Shown here: one piece after another, positions 51,054-59,628 of the stretch
Numbering within the stretch: the stretch's first letter is position 1
Layout: the number at the start of each line of letters is the position of its first letter
Source of the DNA: Candidatus Thalassarchaeum sp.
GTDB lineage: Archaea > Thermoplasmatota > Poseidoniia > Poseidoniales > Thalassarchaeaceae
Assembly (NCBI GenBank): GCA_022449345.1
Contig: JAKURL010000003.1
Coordinates: 1 to 64,000, forward strand
Length of the DNA stretch: 64,000 nt
Reading direction: 5' to 3'
Made by a program: the position numbers and the translations under genes
The notes under the pieces: generated by a model
What the model saw: only the letters and a program-made list of their open reading frames with translations
What the model was told of the DNA's origin: nothing
The model's database searches: none

Positions 51054-53309
51054 ATGGACTCTAAAATGAGAGCCTTATTGATGTGTACGCTGATGATTGC
51101 ATCAGCTCTTGCCGGGTGTCTCGGCGGAGATGATGATGATGATGGCGACGACGTTGTAGAAGTGTTGGGATGTACCTATTCCGATGCCAACAACTACAAC
51201 GCTGACGCCACCAAGGACGATGGATCCTGTGAATATGATCCGGGCTTCGAGCCTGTAGATGGTTGCACCAACCCTGCTGCGACTAACTACGACTCGGCTG
51301 CGACCCGTGATGATGGATCCTGTGTCATGCCCGATACTGTAATGGGTTGCATGGACGAAGCTGCGAATAACCACGTTTCCGCAGCCGAGGAAGATGACGG
51401 CTCTTGCGATTACGGTATGGCTCAGGGAGACATTATGGCCGCATATGCCGCAGGAGATATGGCATTCTCCGATGCATGGTACAACCTATCTGTATCACGA
51501 AAGTGCCGTGACTTGGGAACAAACAACCCATGTGAAATGACCCAAATGACGATTGGTGAGGCAGATACTCACGATCCTGCAGACGCTTATGATTCAGCGT
51601 CTGGTGACGTCATTTCCAACGTCTATGATACCCTATACCGCTACGAGGGAGACGGTACCGGTGGTTCGATTATCGTACCACGATTGGCAACAGGATTCTC
51701 TGTAAGTGCAGACGATTTGACCTACACTTTCTCTCTACGAGACGATGTATACTTTAGCAACGGAGACCACATGACAGCTCATGACGCTGTATACTCGTGG
51801 TGCCGTGTTATCGGAATGGGTTCTCCATCCTCTGGTGTCAACTGGATTCTAACTCAGTCCTTCGACTGTAATGATGCAGATGGAATCCACGATGACTGGG
51901 GCGGCGATAGTCTAACTGTCATTGATGACTACACCTTCTCCGTTCAAATCTACGACCCATCCGCTGCATTCGTAGCAACAATTGCTTACACAGTTGGATC
52001 TGTAATCAACTCTGACCTATGTGAGGCAAACAGGGTTATTGAGATGGATGAGAACGGCAACGTCACTTCTGACGACTACTGCCACGAATTCATGGACGAG
52101 GCTCAAGTAGGTGCTGGAACAAACGCTTACATGGTCGCTCAGTGGGCTCGCGGAACTCGATTGGTTATGGAGCCTAACTGGATGTACTGGGAACAAGCAG
52201 ACTTCAACCTGAACAGAGTTGTTGTCGACCTCGTAGAAGAAACTCAGACTCGTGTACTTGCTCTGCAAGACGGCGAGGTTGACCGAGCATACATCCCGTC
52301 TGCTCAGAAGACTGAGTTCTGTGAGAACATGGAAGACCTTCCAAACGCCTACGGTAAGGAAGGATTCCGCTGCACTTACCGCCAGACCTACGGTATCGTG
52401 AACGTACCATACAACCACGAGCCAAAGGCTGACATGGCTGATGGAACTGCAGACTATGTCCTCAACCACGACTGTGATGCTGATGGAACCAATGATTGTA
52501 ACGTACTAGGTCAGTCGGCTGTAAGGCAGGCACTAAGTTACACCATTGACTATGATACCATCCACACAGAATCCTACAAGGGAGAATTGATGCCAGTTTA
52601 TGGCCCAATCCCAACAGGATTCCCGTACGATGATACTCAGTATGAGGTTTTCACCTACGATCTTGCTTACGCTGAGGAAATCCTCGACGCTGCAGGATTT
52701 ATCCGCCAGTACGATTGTGCTTCACTAACATTGACTGAAGCACCAACAGTTGTCGCTGAGGCAGACCGTAATGGTGATGAGTGCCGACTACCAAACTTGC
52801 TCAGGATTCTGACAAACACTGGTAACGACAACAGAATTGCTGTCGCACAGCTATGGGGACCTGCCCTAGAGTCGATTGGTATCGCAAACGATAACGCTGA
52901 CCAACCATGGGCTACCGTTATTGACAACTACATCTATGGAAAGTGGGACCTTTGGGTAATAGGTTGGGGACCTGACTACTTGGACCCTGATAACTACTGG
53001 TCACCATTTGCAGGAAGCGCAGACATCGGAGGAGACGCCTACCACGGCCACTTCCACAATGATGCTCTAGATGCGATTCTGCTAGATGCAAGAAAGGAAC
53101 AAGACAGTGACGCCCGTGCACTTCTGTATGCAGATGCATTCGACCTTTGGGTCACTTCACCAACAATGGCTCTACTGGGTCAGTATGCTGGTGTAGGAGT
53201 CGGTTCCGAGACCATGTGCCCACCTGCGTACGACGCAATTGGTGGAGACTACTTCTTCAACTGGGATAAGTTGGCGAAGGTCTCCGGATCGTACGTCGGC
53301 AGTTGCTGA
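51054..53309 (+). CDS. Peptide-type ABC importer solute-binding lipoprotein
   Basis: 751 residues. Signal and lipobox (ALAGC at residues ~20-24) are followed by an acidic GGDDDDDGDD linker and three GCT...DDGSC repeats (residues 39-61, 70-92, 98-120). The remaining ~630 residues match family 5 solute-binding proteins (DppA/OppA): YRYEGDGTGGSIIVPRLATG, FSLRDDVYFSNGDHMTAHD and WDLWVIGWGPDYLDPDNYW. The bound ligand is most likely a peptide, though related proteins bind other solutes. The next genes encode two permeases and two ATPases. A strong hairpin after the stop (53347-53376) may favour this protein over the permeases. Confidence 0.9.
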   Translation: MDSKMRALLMCTLMIASALAGCLGGDDDDDGDDVVEVLGCTYSDANNYNADATKDDGSCEYDPGFEPVDGCTNPAATNYDSAATRDDGSCVMPDTVMGCMDEAANNHVSAAEEDDGSCDYGMAQGDIMAAYAAGDMAFSDAWYNLSVSRKCRDLGTNNPCEMTQMTIGEADTHDPADAYDSASGDVISNVYDTLYRYEGDGTGGSIIVPRLATGFSVSADDLTYTFSLRDDVYFSNGDHMTAHDAVYSWCRVIGMGSPSSGVNWILTQSFDCNDADGIHDDWGGDSLTVIDDYTFSVQIYDPSAAFVATIAYTVGSVINSDLCEANRVIEMDENGNVTSDDYCHEFMDEAQVGAGTNAYMVAQWARGTRLVMEPNWMYWEQADFNLNRVVVDLVEETQTRVLALQDGEVDRAYIPSAQKTEFCENMEDLPNAYGKEGFRCTYRQTYGIVNVPYNHEPKADMADGTADYVLNHDCDADGTNDCNVLGQSAVRQALSYTIDYDTIHTESYKGELMPVYGPIPTGFPYDDTQYEVFTYDLAYAEEILDAAGFIRQYDCASLTLTEAPTVVAEADRNGDECRLPNLLRILTNTGNDNRIAVAQLWGPALESIGIANDNADQPWATVIDNYIYGKWDLWVIGWGPDYLDPDNYWSPFAGSADIGGDAYHGHFHNDALDAILLDARKEQDSDARALLYADAFDLWVTSPTMALLGQYAGVGVGSETMCPPAYDAIGGDYFFNWDKLAKVSGSYVGSC
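51168..51413 (+). repeat. Three GCT...DDGSC Cys-rich protein repeats (coding)
   Basis: Residues 39-61, 70-92 and 98-120 of the solute-binding lipoprotein repeat the pattern G-C-(T/M)-x3-A-x-N-(Y/H)-x3-A-x2-x-D-D-G-S-C. They sit between the lipid anchor and the binding domain, so they act as a stalk. The esterase lipoprotein at 32462-33733 has two more copies. Confidence 0.8.
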
Positions 53310-53346
53310 TAGTTGAAAACCAGATTAAGATCTGATTTACGAAAAC

Positions 53347-53376
53347 CCCCGCGTCGGGCTTGTTCCCGGCGTGGGG
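53347..53376 (+). terminator. Strong GC hairpin between the binding protein and permease genes
   Basis: CCCCGCGTCGGG and CCCGGCGTGGGG form a 12-bp stem (with G-T pairs) around a 6-base loop, 37 bases after the stop of the solute-binding protein gene. No T-run follows. In bacterial importers such a hairpin after the binding-protein gene stabilises its mRNA or partly ends transcription. That gives more binding protein than permease, and a similar use is likely here. The rest of the 182-base gap holds no other clear signal. Confidence 0.55.
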
Positions 53377-53491
53377 TAAATATTCGAAATAACTGGCTAG
53401 CGTCGAGCATTGAGAAAATGGAAGGCAGTATTCATTCACAACAGTGATTGACTACTCGCTATCACACAGAGATTGTTGGTTGTGAGTCAGC

Positions 53492-54673
53492 ATGAAGACT
53501 AGTGAGTTCATCGTTCGAAGGATTCTACTTTTGATTCCGGTAATGATTGGAGTTACGGTATTCACATTTGCAATTGCTCAAATTATCCCAGCCGACCCAG
53601 CTGCAATTTTATGCGGCGAAAGGTGTGGTTTGATTGACCCAGTAACTGGTAAGACAATGCTGGAATTACAAAGAGAGAGATTAGGTTTAGACAAACCTGT
53701 AATCGAACAATTCAGATTGTATCTAGTGAATTTGGCTGAGGGCGATTGGGGTGAGTCTACTACTTACAATCGACCTACTTCAGAAGTGGTTAGGGATGCT
53801 GCTCCAGTGACCCTTGAAATGGCACTATTCGCTCTAATGATGGCCTACCCCATTGGAATCATTTTGGGTATTTTGAGCGCTGTTTGGCAGGACCAGGTAT
53901 TCGATCACGTCTCTCGATTCTTAGCAATCGCTTTTGTCTCATTACCTATTTTCTGGTTAGCAATGATGCTCCAGTTGATTTTCGGGACAGGTACAGATGT
54001 GGGTGGAATATGCGATCCAATTTTTGGAACAGAAGGCGGTTGTCTTCCTATCTATGGACGACACGACACAGCACTGACTTATCCAGATCGAACTTCTAGT
54101 CTATGCGATACTGCGATTACTGGAATTGCCTGCTACCCATCTTGGTATCCGTCTGGAGGGACAGGTTTCCATTTAGTTGACAGTTGGTTTGTCACCGATG
54201 AAGCACTAGATAACATACACCCAGATTATGCTTCAAATTCAAAATTATTCAACGATAGTCTATCACACTTAATTCTTCCATCCTTCACTTTGGGAATCGC
54301 AAGTGCAGGTTCTCTCCTTCGTTACATGCGAGCAAGTCTATTGGAAGTAATGAACGAGGATTATGTAAGAACTGCACGAGCAAAAGGTCTCTCAGAGAGT
54401 CGAGTTATCATTGTCCATGCCTGCAGGAACGCACTAGTTCCAATTCTGACAATTCTCGGATTTTCGATAGGTGGGGCGATAGGTGGAGCGGTTCTAACCG
54501 AATCGATTTTCGCATTCTATGGAATGGGTAACGTAGCCGTTGATGCCATAATCAATCTAGATTATTCAGTACTAATGGGAGTGACTCTGATCACTGCCAT
54601 CATATTCCTAATGTCTAATTTGATTGTTGATATCCTATATGGTGTTGTAGATCCAAGGGTGAGGCTAGAATGA
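53492..54673 (+). CDS. Peptide-type ABC importer permease, DppB-like
   Basis: 393 residues. The start FIVRRILLLIPVMIGVTVFTF and LGLDKPVIEQFRLYL match DppB/OppB permeases. The EAA loop is DYVRTARAKGLSESRVIIVHACRNALVP and the end is DILYGVVDPRVRLE (shown as fragments: ARAKGLSESRVIIVHACRNA). An exported insert of about 70 residues with six Cys/Pro-Trp-rich stretches (around residues 165-240) is longer than in most DppB proteins. About six transmembrane segments. The 3' end overlaps the next permease gene by ATGA. Confidence 0.92.
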   Translation: MKTSEFIVRRILLLIPVMIGVTVFTFAIAQIIPADPAAILCGERCGLIDPVTGKTMLELQRERLGLDKPVIEQFRLYLVNLAEGDWGESTTYNRPTSEVVRDAAPVTLEMALFALMMAYPIGIILGILSAVWQDQVFDHVSRFLAIAFVSLPIFWLAMMLQLIFGTGTDVGGICDPIFGTEGGCLPIYGRHDTALTYPDRTSSLCDTAITGIACYPSWYPSGGTGFHLVDSWFVTDEALDNIHPDYASNSKLFNDSLSHLILPSFTLGIASAGSLLRYMRASLLEVMNEDYVRTARAKGLSESRVIIVHACRNALVPILTILGFSIGGAIGGAVLTESIFAFYGMGNVAVDAIINLDYSVLMGVTLITAIIFLMSNLIVDILYGVVDPRVRLE

Positions 54674-56400
54674 CTTGGGAAGATGGCGGAGAAGAAAGGG
54701 CGGAAAGTCGTCGCCGAATTAGCGAGCGCCTTGCACAAGCAAAATACGACTTCCAGAGGGGTTGGAAGATTTACCGCAGGTCATTATTGGCTGTTGTCGG
54801 ATTACTCATGGTTATATCGATTTCAGTGGTTTCAATCTTCGCCGAAGACCTCGCAGTTGAACATCCGGGTAGAAATCTTCTGGATACAAGGGATGTCTGG
54901 CACATCGATTACGAGCCGAGAAAGGCAGCCCCATTCTCTGAAGAATGTGATACGCGTCATCAGAAGGTTTCACTCACCACTCTGAGACGCTGGGATGCCA
55001 ATGGCACCGATGCATTAAGTCCAACAAAAATTGCAGATAACAATTCATTCTACGAAGATATTCTTGTAGTGACTGAATTCATAGAACTACAAGACAGATA
55101 TGCAAATCCAATTCCAAATGATTTGGTTTATCTTGAACCCTCAAACAACACCTATTTCTGGATATCAGACGAACTGATGGAAAATAATTCAGTTACCCAA
55201 ATTAGATTAGTTTACACATTCGAAAATGACGCCATGCACCACTGGTGGATGCCAGATGGATACGATGTTTGCATTTTCGGTACTAACGACGAAGGCCAAG
55301 ACCTATTCAGCAAGATTCTCTATGGATCGCGCGTCTCACTTTCAATTGGATTCACTGTCGCGACACTGACTGTAATTATTGGAACAATTATTGGTAGTAT
55401 TAGCGGATATTTTGGAGGTAGAGTAGACGAGGTAATTATGAGAATCACAGATATCTTCTTCGCAGTTCCAGGTTTAATTCTCGCTCTCGCTTTCGTCGCT
55501 GCCCTACAAGCTGTAGACAACTTCACCCTCCCCCTGTGGTTTGCATTCTTACTTCCACTTTCTTGCTTATGTGTCTATTTTAGATCTAGTATTATTGATA
55601 CAATTATGCCGAGTGAAACGGTTTCAGATGCGAACGGTTTGTTGCGAATTTTAGTAATTATCTTTGTTTTACTTGTGCTCGCATTGTTTGGCCCTTGGGA
55701 AAATTTCTTTGAACGAAGTGAGTCAAGTGAGTGGAGAATATTTGCTAGCCTAATTTGCCTAATGGTAGTGGGGGGCCTATTAATTATCGATCGACGAGTA
55801 ATGGACAATATTCCTCTCGATGGAGTAGGCAGTAGGGCACTAAATTCGCTTGATTGGAGGAATCCATATCGATATCTAACATTCAGGACAATAGTGATAT
55901 TCATTGCTTCAATAGCTCTCTTCACTTGGTCAGGCGATGGTGATAATGAAATCGTAGTCATCGATAATTTCGATCGCCTTTGGAAAATTCAAATCGCTCT
56001 AGTATTCACCGGATGGCCTGGCTATGCGCGATTAATTCGTGGCCAAGTTTTGTATGTCAAGGAAATGACATTTGTTGAGGCAGCTAGGAGTGTGGGTGCG
56101 CCTTCGGGGAGAATTATGTTCCGGCATATCCTGCCAAATGCTTGGGCTCCTTTGTTGGTTGCTTTCACCCTCGATATTGGGGGGACAATTCTTTCAGCAT
56201 CTGGGCTATCCTTCATTGGTCTAGGTGCAGAACCAGGCGCGGCTGAATGGGGCAAATTGGTTGCAGATGGCCGAGCACATTTCCCACAAGATTACTGGTT
56301 GGTTCTGTTCCCTGGCCTTGCCATCGCCTACACAACCTTAGGTTTCAATTTGCTCGGTGATGGATTGCGAGACGTTGTTGATCCAAAGAACAGGAGGTGA
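54670..56400 (+). CDS. Peptide-type ABC importer permease, DppC-like, with extra membrane insert
   Basis: 576 residues, against ~300 for normal DppC. After a helix at residues ~38-58 comes a long exported domain (to ~205), then the DppC core: FGTNDEGQDLFSKILYGSRVSL, DEVIMRITDIFFAVPGLILAL. At residue ~283 the core is interrupted by about 155 residues with four hydrophobic segments (~285-308, 322-341, 356-374, 402-420). The core resumes at IALVFTGWPGYARLIRGQVL with the EAA loop VEAARSVGAPSGRIMFRHILPN. All usual core elements remain, so the permease should work. The extra helices give it about ten in total. The partner ATPase gene follows 4 bases later. Confidence 0.88.
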   Translation: MTWEDGGEERAESRRRISERLAQAKYDFQRGWKIYRRSLLAVVGLLMVISISVVSIFAEDLAVEHPGRNLLDTRDVWHIDYEPRKAAPFSEECDTRHQKVSLTTLRRWDANGTDALSPTKIADNNSFYEDILVVTEFIELQDRYANPIPNDLVYLEPSNNTYFWISDELMENNSVTQIRLVYTFENDAMHHWWMPDGYDVCIFGTNDEGQDLFSKILYGSRVSLSIGFTVATLTVIIGTIIGSISGYFGGRVDEVIMRITDIFFAVPGLILALAFVAALQAVDNFTLPLWFAFLLPLSCLCVYFRSSIIDTIMPSETVSDANGLLRILVIIFVLLVLALFGPWENFFERSESSEWRIFASLICLMVVGGLLIIDRRVMDNIPLDGVGSRALNSLDWRNPYRYLTFRTIVIFIASIALFTWSGDGDNEIVVIDNFDRLWKIQIALVFTGWPGYARLIRGQVLYVKEMTFVEAARSVGAPSGRIMFRHILPNAWAPLLVAFTLDIGGTILSASGLSFIGLGAEPGAAEWGKLVADGRAHFPQDYWLVLFPGLAIAYTTLGFNLLGDGLRDVVDPKNRR

Positions 56401-56404
56401 ATGA

Positions 56405-58123
56405 ATGTCAAAATTGTTGGATATCCAAGGACTCCGGGTTCACTTTGACACTCTTGATGGTCCAGTAGAGGCTCTTCACTCAGTTTCGCTTTCAGTCAAA
56501 GAAGGGGAGATTATGGGGGTTGTAGGGGAATCAGGTTGTGGAAAATCTGTAACTTCACTAGTTACCATTGGGTTAGCAACCTGTGATATTGATGAGGGCA
56601 GAATAGCCTTTGAGGGCGAGGAAATGATCCATAAAGTCCCAGAAGAATCAGAAAGAATTCTTTCTGTTTTGAAGTACTTTAGTTCGTTTTTCACTATTGG
56701 TTTGATTCTTTCATTATTCTGGACATTCTTAGAACCAATTCAAGGATTGCAAGTTTCTGCCGTTATGTTTGTAGCATTTTCTTTATGTTTCGTTTTCACT
56801 CGTGTTCTAGATGCCCCGAGAAGAAAACATGAGAAATTTATGCGTTCAATTAGGGGAAACAAAATCAGCATGATTTTCCAAGAACCTATGACCGCATTAA
56901 ATCCACTTTACACAGTCGAAAAACAGGTTTCTGAAGTATTGAGGCAGCACAAAAGACTCGATGCCACTGACACCCACAAGGTAATGAAAATCTTCCAAGC
57001 AATAATTAGCCCAGTTGAAATCTTAGTGAATTATTTCCGCAACGATTGGAGGGGGGCATTACCTATTATTGGTACACTTTTGTTTATTCTCGTCACACAT
57101 CAATCCAATAATGCGGATTTGCTACTCGGAGTTCTGATGAACAAACCCACCCTTCTCCTAATGACGTCGATATTTGTTTACTTGATTTTCTGGAATATTT
57201 TCCAAGGAAATATTACCACTTCCAACGCCGCCAACCCACTCCACCCCGAGGGCGTTGTTGCCTTATCAATCAATACCTACTTTGTAATCGCGAGTAACTG
57301 GACAAATTCCAGATTCGCCCAAATATTCGTTTCGTGGATAGTAATTTCGATTTTTCTGTGGATTCCATTTGGAGTCTTAATTACAATAATTCTTAGCGTA
57401 GCAATTTTGGCAATCCCCCCAATTCAAATTTCGAGTTATTTCAACCTTGATTCCGCTCATACTAGGCAGGTTGTAAATATCCTCAAGGAAGTTAGGATTC
57501 CAAATCCAGAGGCTGTCGTTAAGATGCATCCACACGAATTATCTGGTGGAATGAGACAGCGTGTGATGATTGCAATGATGATGGCTTGTGAGCCTAAGTT
57601 GTTGATTGCTGACGAACCTACTACCGCTCTGGATGTCACTATTCAAGCTCAAATTCTCAATTTAATGAAAGATCTCAGAGACCGAGAAGGCACTGCGATA
57701 ATGATGATCACTCACGATTTGGGTGTAATTGCAGAAACCTGTGATGCCGTCACTGTGATGTACGCGGGTTCAGTAGTGGAAACCGGTTCGCTTGAACAGG
57801 TACTAGGATCTCCGAGAATGCCTTACACCATCGGCCTGCTTCACAGTATTCCTAAAATCAAAGAAACTGGTGAAGAGAGAGCTGATCTTCCAATTATCCC
57901 TGGTCAAGTGCCTGATCCAAACGAAAAATTCGACGGCTGTAGATTCCACCCTAGATGCCCATTCGCCGACGACTTATGCAGGACTAAACCACCAATGATG
58001 CAGGAAGTTTCCTCCGGACACTTCGCATCTTGTCATCACACAGATTTGACTCTGGATCTAGAAAAAGCTCAGGAAGCATTCTCAGCAGAAGAATTCCTCA
58101 AATCGGGGGTGAATGTACAATGA
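56405..58123 (+). CDS. Peptide-type ABC importer ATPase, DppD-like, with hydrophobic insertions inside the ATPase domain
   Basis: 572 residues, against ~330 for DppD/OppD. All catalytic motifs are intact: Walker A GESGCGKS (41-48), Q-loop IFQEPMTALNP (Q159), signature LSGGMRQR (379-386), Walker B LLIADEP (399-405) and switch His H437. The family's C-terminal cysteines are also present (C512, C518, C525, C543). Two insertions break the domain: residues ~84-142 with two hydrophobic stretches (91-110, 116-135), and ~192-348 with about four to five (for example 218-232, 248-268, 305-340). Both lie in single, continuous reading frame. The insertions are more AT-rich than the flanks. The next ATPase gene overlaps by ATGA. 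Confidence 0.87.
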   Translation: MSKLLDIQGLRVHFDTLDGPVEALHSVSLSVKEGEIMGVVGESGCGKSVTSLVTIGLATCDIDEGRIAFEGEEMIHKVPEESERILSVLKYFSSFFTIGLILSLFWTFLEPIQGLQVSAVMFVAFSLCFVFTRVLDAPRRKHEKFMRSIRGNKISMIFQEPMTALNPLYTVEKQVSEVLRQHKRLDATDTHKVMKIFQAIISPVEILVNYFRNDWRGALPIIGTLLFILVTHQSNNADLLLGVLMNKPTLLLMTSIFVYLIFWNIFQGNITTSNAANPLHPEGVVALSINTYFVIASNWTNSRFAQIFVSWIVISIFLWIPFGVLITIILSVAILAIPPIQISSYFNLDSAHTRQVVNILKEVRIPNPEAVVKMHPHELSGGMRQRVMIAMMMACEPKLLIADEPTTALDVTIQAQILNLMKDLRDREGTAIMMITHDLGVIAETCDAVTVMYAGSVVETGSLEQVLGSPRMPYTIGLLHSIPKIKETGEERADLPIIPGQVPDPNEKFDGCRFHPRCPFADDLCRTKPPMMQEVSSGHFASCHHTDLTLDLEKAQEAFSAEEFLKSGVNVQ

Positions 58124-59163
58124 GCGAAGAATCTCCCGAGGTTGTTTTAAAGAAAGAAACAAAAAATTCTGTACCTCTAATCAAGATTCGAAATGCCCGC
58201 AAGTGGTTTCCAATCAAGGCAGGACTATTCTCTCCGGTATCTGCTCACGTTCGTGCGGTTGATGGAGTTGACTTGGATATCCAAAGAGGGGAGACAGTTG
58301 GAATAGTTGGAGAATCCGGTTGTGGAAAGACAACTCTAGGCCGACTTGTGATGGGACTAATTCCGATGACTGAAGGAACAATCCAATTCGGTGGAAAGGA
58401 TATTGGGGAAATCAATCGCAAAGAACTCAGGCGGCGTCTACAGATTGTTTTCCAAGACCCTGGAGGTTCGATGAATCCTAGGATGTCAGTCCGTTCAATA
58501 ATCGGTGAACCTCTGCTAGTCAATGGATTGGCCGATGGAGCAGAATTAACCAAGAACGTTGCCGAATTATTGTCAATTGTCGGACTTCAACCAAATCACA
58601 TGACTCGTTTCCCTCACGAATTCTCTGGAGGACAAAAACAGAGGATTGCACTCGCCAGAGCGCTTTCTTTGGACCCGGAATTCATACTTCTCGACGAGCC
58701 AACATCAGCACTCGACGTATCGGTTCAGGCACAGGTTCTGAACCTTCTAGATTCAATTCAGAAGGAGAGGGGGCTTACATTCATCTTCATCACTCACTCA
58801 CTCAATGTTGTCAACCACATTAGCGACAGAGTTGCAGTAATGTATCTCGGAAAGATTGTAGAAATCGCAGAGACAGACGACCTATTTGCCAACCCTGCTC
58901 ACCCCTACACTCATGCCCTGTTGTCTGCGATTCCTCAACCTTCTTTAGATGAAACAAAGAAGGAACGAATAGTCCTTTCTGGCGATGTTCCAAGTCCAGC
59001 AAACCCACCAAGTGGTTGTAGTTTCCACACCCGATGCCCAATCGCCGTTGCAGGTAAGTGCGATGTCGATGAACCAGAACTTCAAACCATAATCGGCGGA
59101 CATAAAGTCGCTTGTCATTTCCCAGTCGAAGCGGGTGGAAGTCTCCCAGTGCTCAACGATTGA
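58120..59163 (+). CDS. Peptide-type ABC importer ATPase, DppF-like
   Basis: About 347 residues, normal length for DppF/OppF and without the insertions seen in its DppD-like partner. Walker A GESGCGKTT, Q-loop VFQDPGGSMNPRMSV, signature FSGGQKQRIALARAL, Walker B FILLDEPTSALD and the switch His in FITHSLNVV are present, as is the C-terminal region with CSFHTRCPIA. The start ATG 58120 overlaps the upstream stop (ATGA). Upstream in-frame codons from 58030 are not used because they lie within the previous gene and show no similarity. Confidence 0.93.
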   Translation: MSEESPEVVLKKETKNSVPLIKIRNARKWFPIKAGLFSPVSAHVRAVDGVDLDIQRGETVGIVGESGCGKTTLGRLVMGLIPMTEGTIQFGGKDIGEINRKELRRRLQIVFQDPGGSMNPRMSVRSIIGEPLLVNGLADGAELTKNVAELLSIVGLQPNHMTRFPHEFSGGQKQRIALARALSLDPEFILLDEPTSALDVSVQAQVLNLLDSIQKERGLTFIFITHSLNVVNHISDRVAVMYLGKIVEIAETDDLFANPAHPYTHALLSAIPQPSLDETKKERIVLSGDVPSPANPPSGCSFHTRCPIAVAGKCDVDEPELQTIIGGHKVACHFPVEAGGSLPVLND

Positions 59164-59214
59164 ATCACCGGAGGCTTTCTCAGGCTTAACAAGTTAGGGG
59201 GTTAGAGGGGTTTG

Positions 59215-59628
59215 ATGTCTGACGAATCGGATTCAACTTCGGACGCTGAAATTGAACCCCCTGAATTCATCGATAAGGAGGAGGAGGCAGAAGCTGCTTT
59301 CTGGAGATTGAAGCGGGCAGCGGATGCTTGGAGAGAAAAACGAGTAAAGCGCGTTTTAGCGCAAGAAGGAGAAAGTGTATTTCGAACGTTTGGGCGTGTA
59401 CTATACGTTGGATTGTGCATTATTTTTGATGGATTAATTCTCATCGAATTACCAATTTTGATGGGCCGTTCCGCCGTGGCTTGGACGCTATACATCATTC
59501 TACTGATATTCGTTGTAAGGCTGCAGAACGATTTCTACAAGAAAAGGTTCGAAGTTGACATCACTCAGATTGAGTTAGAGAATCCGAGAGGGGGAAATCG
59601 TGGTGCTCGATTCTCTCGAAGCGCCTGA
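59215..59628 (+). CDS. Small membrane protein, unknown function
   Basis: About 137 residues. An acidic N-terminus leads to a helical, positively charged region (AEAAFWRLKRAADAWREKRVKRV), then two hydrophobic segments (FGRVLYVGLCIIFDGLILI; AVAWTLYIILLIFVVRL) and a basic tail. No motif is recognised. ATG 59215 follows GAGGGG at 59205-59210. Its last ~68 bases overlap the convergent MFS gene at 59561, so one of the two ends may be longer than the true gene. Confidence 0.6.
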   Translation: MSDESDSTSDAEIEPPEFIDKEEEAEAAFWRLKRAADAWREKRVKRVLAQEGESVFRTFGRVLYVGLCIIFDGLILIELPILMGRSAVAWTLYIILLIFVVRLQNDFYKKRFEVDITQIELENPRGGNRGARFSRSA

